From an uncultured Poribacteria bacterium (lineage in GTDB: Bacteria > Poribacteria > WGA-4E > WGA-3G): DNA of 64,000 nt. The notes below the pieces were generated by a model, which saw only the letters and a list, made by a program, of their open reading frames with translations, did no database searches and was not told the DNA's origin. Shown here in pieces: positions 60,058 through 64,000 of the stretch. The position numbers were made by a program, and so were the translations under genes. The DNA is taken from assembly GCA_951812525.1 (NCBI GenBank), contig OX638316.1, positions 4,998,468 to 5,062,467 on the forward strand, in the 5' to 3' direction. The first letter of the stretch is position 1. The number at the start of each line of letters is the position of its first letter.

Positions 60058-60125
60058 CGGTTGTTAGCGATTGGCAATTGGCGGTTGGCAGTTTTTATGG
60101 ATTCGGTGATTGGTTAGAAAAAACA

Positions 60126-60146
60126 GGTGCGGTTGAAAACCGCACC
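60126..60146. repeat. GGTGCGGTTGAAAACCGCACC hairpin repeat
   Basis: Perfect copy of the hairpin at 49253-49273. The flanking 60058-60100 carries GCGATTGGCAATTGGCGGTTGG-like units. Confidence 0.75.
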
Positions 60147-60198
60147 TACTCTATTTTAAGAAAGAAGTTGGCTGCGAGGAAAAAATACATTAAACGAC

Positions 60199-60227
60199 TT
60201 GACAGATTGTGCGTTTTGTGTTAAAGT
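60199..60227 (+). promoter_or_regulatory. Sigma70-type promoter
   Basis: TTGACA at 60199-60204, 17-bp spacer, TAAAGT at 60222-60227, about 80 bp upstream of the SelA-like gene, which also has an AAGGAGG ribosome-binding site. Confidence 0.65.
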
Positions 60228-60307
60228 GTGCTTAGATTTCTCACCCAAAACCGTTAACGCTTTCTCATTAGGAGTTATAGAGAACCTTTACATAAGGAGG
60301 CTATCTC

Positions 60308-61429
60308 ATGGCGAATACAAGTTGGGGAAACGTCTATAAAAAACTCGGTGCGCGCCCCGTGATTAACGCGACAGGAAATCAAACCGTGCGCGGTGGGTCA
60401 ACACCTTCAGCAGCCGTCCGCAAAGCAATGAGCGAAGCCGACGCCAGCTACGTCGAAATGGCAGAACTGCTGGAAAAGACCGGACAATTCATAGCAGAGC
60501 GACTGGGCGTTGAGGATGCTTATGTCACCGCTGGGTGCTATACTGCGCTCGTCTTGGCATCAGCAACAGTGATGACTGGGAACGATCCTGACAAAATGGC
60601 ACAACTGCCAGACACCACCGGGCTTAAGGATGAAATCGTTTTTCAGAAGATGCAACATTACACCTATGATCGTGCGTTTACGATCCCAGGGAGTAAACTC
60701 ATTTACGTAGGGGATGACGACGGTTGCACGGCTGAGGCGCTAGAGGCTGCTATCAATGAAAACACGGCGGCAATCGCATATCTCATTCAAGCCGAACATG
60801 AAAAAGGGGTGTCATTAGCAGATGCGACTGAGATTGCTCGCTCGCACAACCTACCGCTGATTGCCGATGCAGCTGCCCAAATCTATCCGCTTGATTATTT
60901 CCGACGGAATGCTCAATCAGCTGACCTCGTCTGTTTTGGTGGCAAGTATTTCAACGCACCACATTCGACGGGTTTTGTCTGTGGAAGAAAAGACATGATC
61001 GAAACGGTGCGGGGACATGGGTTCATTGGACCGAGACCTGTTGGACGCGGCATGAAAGTAGACAGGCAGGAGATTATCGGTTTAGTGACTGCTATCGATA
61101 TCTGGTTATCCACCGATCATGATAAACGCTTAAAGGAACAGGACTCCAGATATGAGGCATTAGAACATGAACTCGCGAACGTTGACGGCGTATCCTGCGA
61201 AGTTCACTATCCAGAAAGAAGCCATACACTGTCGAATCTGCATATCAATATCGATGCTGCTATTACTGGTAAGGATGCGGCAGAAATTACAGATGCACTT
61301 GACGCTGGCACACCAAGGATTAAAGTGAACGCACAAGGCAAAAAAGCCATAGTGATTAACGCGTATACTCTCAACGCAGGCGAGGAGTATATCATCGCAA
61401 ACGCTTTACGACATATATTGAGTTCGTAG
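60308..61429 (+). CDS. SelA-like PLP-dependent enzyme (fold type I)
   Basis: 373 residues. Similar to the selenocysteine synthase-related group that includes D-glucosaminate-6-phosphate ammonia-lyase. The N-terminal LGARPVINATGNQTVRGGS replaces the SelA N-domain. The PLP-binding aspartate is in LIADAAAQIYP and the Schiff-base lysine in CFGGKYFNAPHSTGF. There is no selB or tRNA-Sec in the window and the protein is shorter than true SelA (~460), so an amino-sugar or amino-acid lyase role is more likely. Confidence 0.87.
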   Translation: MANTSWGNVYKKLGARPVINATGNQTVRGGSTPSAAVRKAMSEADASYVEMAELLEKTGQFIAERLGVEDAYVTAGCYTALVLASATVMTGNDPDKMAQLPDTTGLKDEIVFQKMQHYTYDRAFTIPGSKLIYVGDDDGCTAEALEAAINENTAAIAYLIQAEHEKGVSLADATEIARSHNLPLIADAAAQIYPLDYFRRNAQSADLVCFGGKYFNAPHSTGFVCGRKDMIETVRGHGFIGPRPVGRGMKVDRQEIIGLVTAIDIWLSTDHDKRLKEQDSRYEALEHELANVDGVSCEVHYPERSHTLSNLHINIDAAITGKDAAEITDALDAGTPRIKVNAQGKKAIVINAYTLNAGEEYIIANALRHILSS

Positions 61430-61450
61430 CGTCTTTATTTTTAACATGGA

Positions 61451-61477
61451 GAGGCGGGGTTTCCCACCCGCCTCTTT
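61451..61477 (+). terminator. Intrinsic terminator
   Basis: GAGGCGGG (61451-61458) pairs with CCCGCCTC (61467-61474), followed by TTTCT. It ends the SelA-like transcript. Confidence 0.75.
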
Positions 61478-61494
61478 CTGAAACACTCTCCTAA

Positions 61495-61516
61495 AGCCTC
61501 GTATTGAGGCTTTTTT
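61495..61516 (+). terminator. Second terminator, possibly bidirectional
   Basis: AGCCTC/GAGGCT with GTATT loop and a run of T. It lies between convergent genes and could also stop the leftward transcript of 61533-61964. Confidence 0.7.
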
Positions 61517-61532
61517 CATTTTTACAACCGCC

Positions 61533-61964
61533 CTACCAGAAAGTGTAATCCGCCCACGGTCTTATCTTAACGACCCCTAATAAACAGAACACCGCAGCAC
61601 CACCGAGTGCTCCCTTTGCGGCGGCACTTAATCGCAGGTTGCGCGTCTTCGCCTTGTAGGTATCCGTATAAATAGTGATATATTCTGCTGATTTACCGAG
61701 AAGCCGATCGGCAGGTGGCACAGGCTGGTAGACATAGGCACCGCCGATGGCTATAGCACCGAGCGGAAGATTACCGGCTACTCCTAAAATTCCACCGGCA
61801 GCAAGCCAAACTGCTGTGTTTACATCATCTTCGGCATCATATTCAGCAGCGGTTCTTGCGTCAGTGAATGTCGTGCTCTGTTGTGCTATCGCCTGTAAAG
61901 GAAAATTGACGATCAACCCTGACATTAAAACAACCAAAATATGGAATAGCAGCCCTCTTTTCAT
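61533..61964 (-). CDS. Exported small membrane protein of unknown function
   Basis: 143 residues. A signal peptide (LLFHILVVLMSGLIVNFPLQ ending AIAQ) is followed by a polar stretch, a hydrophobic glycine-rich segment (VWLAAGGILGVAGNLPLGAI) and another at about 115-132 (AAKGALGGAAVFCLLGVV). The layout resembles small exported proteins with two membrane hairpins. I do not recognise a family. It is co-directional with the oxidoreductase upstream (30-bp gap). Confidence 0.7.
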   Translation of the reverse strand: MKRGLLFHILVVLMSGLIVNFPLQAIAQQSTTFTDARTAAEYDAEDDVNTAVWLAAGGILGVAGNLPLGAIAIGGAYVYQPVPPADRLLGKSAEYITIYTDTYKAKTRNLRLSAAAKGALGGAAVFCLLGVVKIRPWADYTFW

Positions 61965-61994
61965 TTCAATCCCTTTCCAAACAATATCATACTT

Positions 61995-63050
61995 CTACAC
62001 CGATGGAATCTCAATCGCTCGGCGTTCTGTGGTCGCTTTACGTGCTGCCTCAATAATCGCGAGGTTGTGATACGCCTTTTCCGCAGGCACGGGTAGTGGG
62101 GCCTCGGCAGCAAGTGCTTTAAAGGTCTCTGTGAAATAGCGGACATGCCCACTCGCATCTTTCTGTTCGGCTTCGTTAAACCCAGAGAGTTCCAACTGTT
62201 TCCATCCATCTGCTCTTGTGAAACGGCGGAGTGCGTCTTCTACATTTACGCGATGTCGGACTCGCAGCGATCCGTTTTCAGCGTGCATTTCGCACCATCC
62301 GAAATCTGTGGCAGGCACACACCACGCCCCTGAGACTGTCGTGATTCCCCCATTTTCATGCTCACAGAGCAACATAGCGATGTCATCAACATCTATATCC
62401 AAGCGGAGGGTCTGGACGCGGGCTTCCACATAACGGACGGGTGATTGCATGAGGGTACAAACGGAGTAGATTTCGTGGTAACTGGTGTCAATGATACAGC
62501 CGCCGCCTTTCGCTTTACTGGCGCGCCACGCGAACGCCGGTGTTGGGTGATCCGCCGAGAAGTCTGTCGGTTTCAATCCCATTCCAACGCTCCGTCCAAA
62601 ATGAGATTCACCGAGTGCATCCAGTTCTGTCATCGCTGCTCTCATGCCTGCGGTGAAGATATAGTTATGCACGACTGTGTAAGGTACGCCGTTACGACGC
62701 ACGGCTGCCAGAATGTTATCCGCTTCTTCCAAATTCGTTGCCATGGGCTTTTCGGAAATAATAGCGACGCCTGCGTTGGCGGTTTCGATTACTTGCTCGG
62801 CATGCAGTGAATGGGGTGTGGCAATTGTCACGACATCGATCTTCGCGTGTTCCAGCATTTCGCGATAATCTGCCCACCGGTTTTCTGTAGGCACATTGAA
62901 ACGTTCACCAATGTTTTGCAGATTTTCTGGGACGACATCGGCGAGGGCAGTTACCTGAACAGTGTCGGTGAGCGCACTATAGGCACGGGCATGTGTGTTT
63001 TGTACAATGCCGCCGCAGCCAATGAGTCCTAAGCGAATCGGTTTTTCCAT
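61995..63050 (-). CDS. Gfo/Idh/MocA family oxidoreductase
   Basis: 351 residues from the ATG at 63050 (AAAGGAG 7 bp upstream). Rossmann loop RLGLIGCGGIVQNTHARAY at about residues 6-24; the EKP lysine motif is in ISEKPMATNLEEADNIL near 95-110; and CIIDTSYHEIYSVCTLM gives the C-terminal D...H pattern. Probable sugar or polyol dehydrogenase of unknown substrate. It is more canonical than the protein at 57015. Confidence 0.92.
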   Translation of the reverse strand: MEKPIRLGLIGCGGIVQNTHARAYSALTDTVQVTALADVVPENLQNIGERFNVPTENRWADYREMLEHAKIDVVTIATPHSLHAEQVIETANAGVAIISEKPMATNLEEADNILAAVRRNGVPYTVVHNYIFTAGMRAAMTELDALGESHFGRSVGMGLKPTDFSADHPTPAFAWRASKAKGGGCIIDTSYHEIYSVCTLMQSPVRYVEARVQTLRLDIDVDDIAMLLCEHENGGITTVSGAWCVPATDFGWCEMHAENGSLRVRHRVNVEDALRRFTRADGWKQLELSGFNEAEQKDASGHVRYFTETFKALAAEAPLPVPAEKAYHNLAIIEAARKATTERRAIEIPSV

Positions 63051-63463
63051 TGCGTTTCTCCTTTGTGTAGAGTTTAGCATATTTTGGGATTATGTCAAAG
63101 GCAATTGGTAGTTGGCGGTTGGCGGTTGGCGGTTGGTAGGTGAAGGCTTCTAACCTTGCTGTGTTGTCTGAATCAGGATTTGCAGGATATATGTGATAGA
63201 TCGGCGAGGGATGTAAAGCTAAGACGAATTTGCTCCTAAATCATAATTTGGAAATCTCGTCTACCGGAGAGGGTAAAACCGATAATGAAAAGGAAAATTA
63301 AAACTGAATATCCCTAGGTCGTGTGGGATAATGTTCACAAGAAACAATTTTTGTACGTAGGTTAGCATCAATTGTAACTTTGCCTTGACTACCTCGCATT
63401 AAATGTGCTATTCTTTAACAAGTAACAGTATTTTAAACACTCGCTCATTTTGAGGACAAGTGA
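63051..63463. other. Intergenic repeats and promoter of the HNH gene
   Basis: Contains GGCGGTTGGCGGTTGG units (63098-63140), a TGTCTGAATC repeat (63165-63192), a TGTAAAGCTAAGACGAATTT repeat (from 63212), and a promoter with TTGACT at 63385-63390 and TATTCT at 63409-63414 (18-bp spacer). Confidence 0.6.
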
Positions 63464-63676
63464 ATGAAAAAGAGAGCATATAGTAGATACCGGAAATCAC
63501 GGCGATGGCATAGCAAACGCAGGACGATTATGAAGCGGGCGGGCTATAAATGTCGAAAATGTGGGAGACCTGCGACGCAAGTTCATCACGAGACCTACAG
63601 ACGCGTTGGCAGAGAACGACTCAGCGATTTGACTGCAGTATGTGGTGGGTGCCATAAACGGATTCATGGGAAGTAG
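63464..63676 (+). CDS. Small HNH nuclease-like protein
   Basis: 70 residues. A strongly basic N-terminus (KKRAYSRYRKSRRWHSKRR) leads into a minimal HNH fold: CRKCG, then QVHHETY, then CGGCHKRIHG, i.e. two CxxC zinc knuckles and the catalytic histidines. GAGGA precedes the ATG. It could be a stand-alone nicking or restriction nuclease, or part of a mobile or defence unit with the gene that follows 70 bp downstream. Confidence 0.82.
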   Translation: MKKRAYSRYRKSRRWHSKRRTIMKRAGYKCRKCGRPATQVHHETYRRVGRERLSDLTAVCGGCHKRIHGK

Positions 63677-63745
63677 AAGTAGCTATTGACACTGAAAGAA
63701 ATGACCTTTGAAGGACAAGAGTCAATGATACGATAGGAGGAAAAG

Positions 63746-64000
63746 ATGTCAGAAAACCGTCTTGTCACAATTGCGAAAAACAAGCCTGACAAGAAATTAT
63801 ATCAAACACGTGCTCGATCCATATTGCCCATCCTTGTGCGGCAAGCGATGGCTAGCCAAAAGATTTTCTATTCAGATCTGGCGCAGGAACTTAACCTACA
63901 TCGCCGAGTTCTCAATTATCCACTCGGTTGTATTGGGGATACACTTTTGGAACTGGGCGAACTATGGCAGGAAGAAATACCACCGATACAAGGGATTGTA
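63746..64000 (+). CDS. Unknown protein, N-terminal 85 residues (runs off window)
   Basis: Open frame from the ATG at 63746 with AGGAGG 5 bp upstream to the right edge. Residues about 22-82 (ARSILPILVRQAMASQKIFY then YSDLAQELNLHRRVLNYPLG and IPPIQGIV) look like a winged-helix/MGMT-type C-terminal-like module with an ILVRQA...Y.DLA pattern. I recall similar N-termini in proteins encoded near HNH nucleases, but cannot verify this. Function not assigned. Confidence 0.65.
   Translation, partial: MSENRLVTIAKNKPDKKLYQTRARSILPILVRQAMASQKIFYSDLAQELNLHRRVLNYPLGCIGDTLLELGELWQEEIPPIQGIV

Noticed and set aside
60308..61429. True selenocysteine synthase SelA
   Set aside because: Too short, N-terminal domain missing, and no selB, selD or tRNA-Sec here; a SelA-like lyase is more likely.

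Overview
The window looks like a chromosomal piece of an uncultured bacterium, most consistent with Candidatus Poribacteria or a close relative. This is inferred from content, not proven: three DUF6785/DUF6784-type polytopic proteins, several Gfo/Idh/MocA oxidoreductases, a ThuA-domain protein, secreted proteins with dockerin-like DVNxDGxV repeats, and many short degenerate intergenic repeats. There are no rRNA genes, no CRISPR array and no recognisable prophage; the only transposase trace is an IS982-like tail.

Left part (1-8.6 kb): an edge-truncated oxidoreductase, a VOC protein, a decayed HigB toxin coupled to a TPR protein that may carry a HigA-like region, then a HicA-HicB-ClpP-fold protease unit, a metallopeptidase apparently frameshifted from its lipoprotein signal, the IS982 remnant and a repeat-rich non-coding stretch. 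From 8.5 to 13.5 kb lies a tandem duplication of a two-gene cassette: an archaeal-type 4-phosphopantoate--beta-alanine ligase translationally coupled to a DUF6785 membrane protein. The upstream ligase copy survives only as a short tail. A heterodimeric ABC exporter, 6-phosphogluconate dehydrogenase, a HAD hydrolase and a D-2-hydroxyacid dehydrogenase follow, then a candidate structured RNA and a sigma54-type promoter ahead of a compact ClpB-like ATPase.

The 23.4-29.8 kb region is a complete assimilatory nitrate unit read leftward: NasT-like ANTAR protein, ferredoxin-type nitrite reductase, NarK-type transporter and assimilatory nitrate reductase. The nitrite reductase leader contains two tandem hexaloop hairpins and a terminator, fitting ANTAR antitermination. 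The nasT gene has a sigma54 -24/-12 match, linking the unit to nitrogen control.

The right half (30-64 kb) mixes housekeeping genes (homocysteine methyltransferase/MTHFR, cysteine desulfurase, ThrRS, ArgJ, Mrp, tRNA-Val/Cys/Gly, LpoB and COG3014 lipoproteins) with exported proteins. A second tandem duplication is visible: FGE-like protein plus metzincin-like protease, with one member of each pair decayed. At the right edge are a small HNH protein and the start of an unfinished gene. Intergenic regions hold at least six families of short hairpin-forming repeats and a roughly 220-250 bp element with 12-bp tandem arrays present at two loci.
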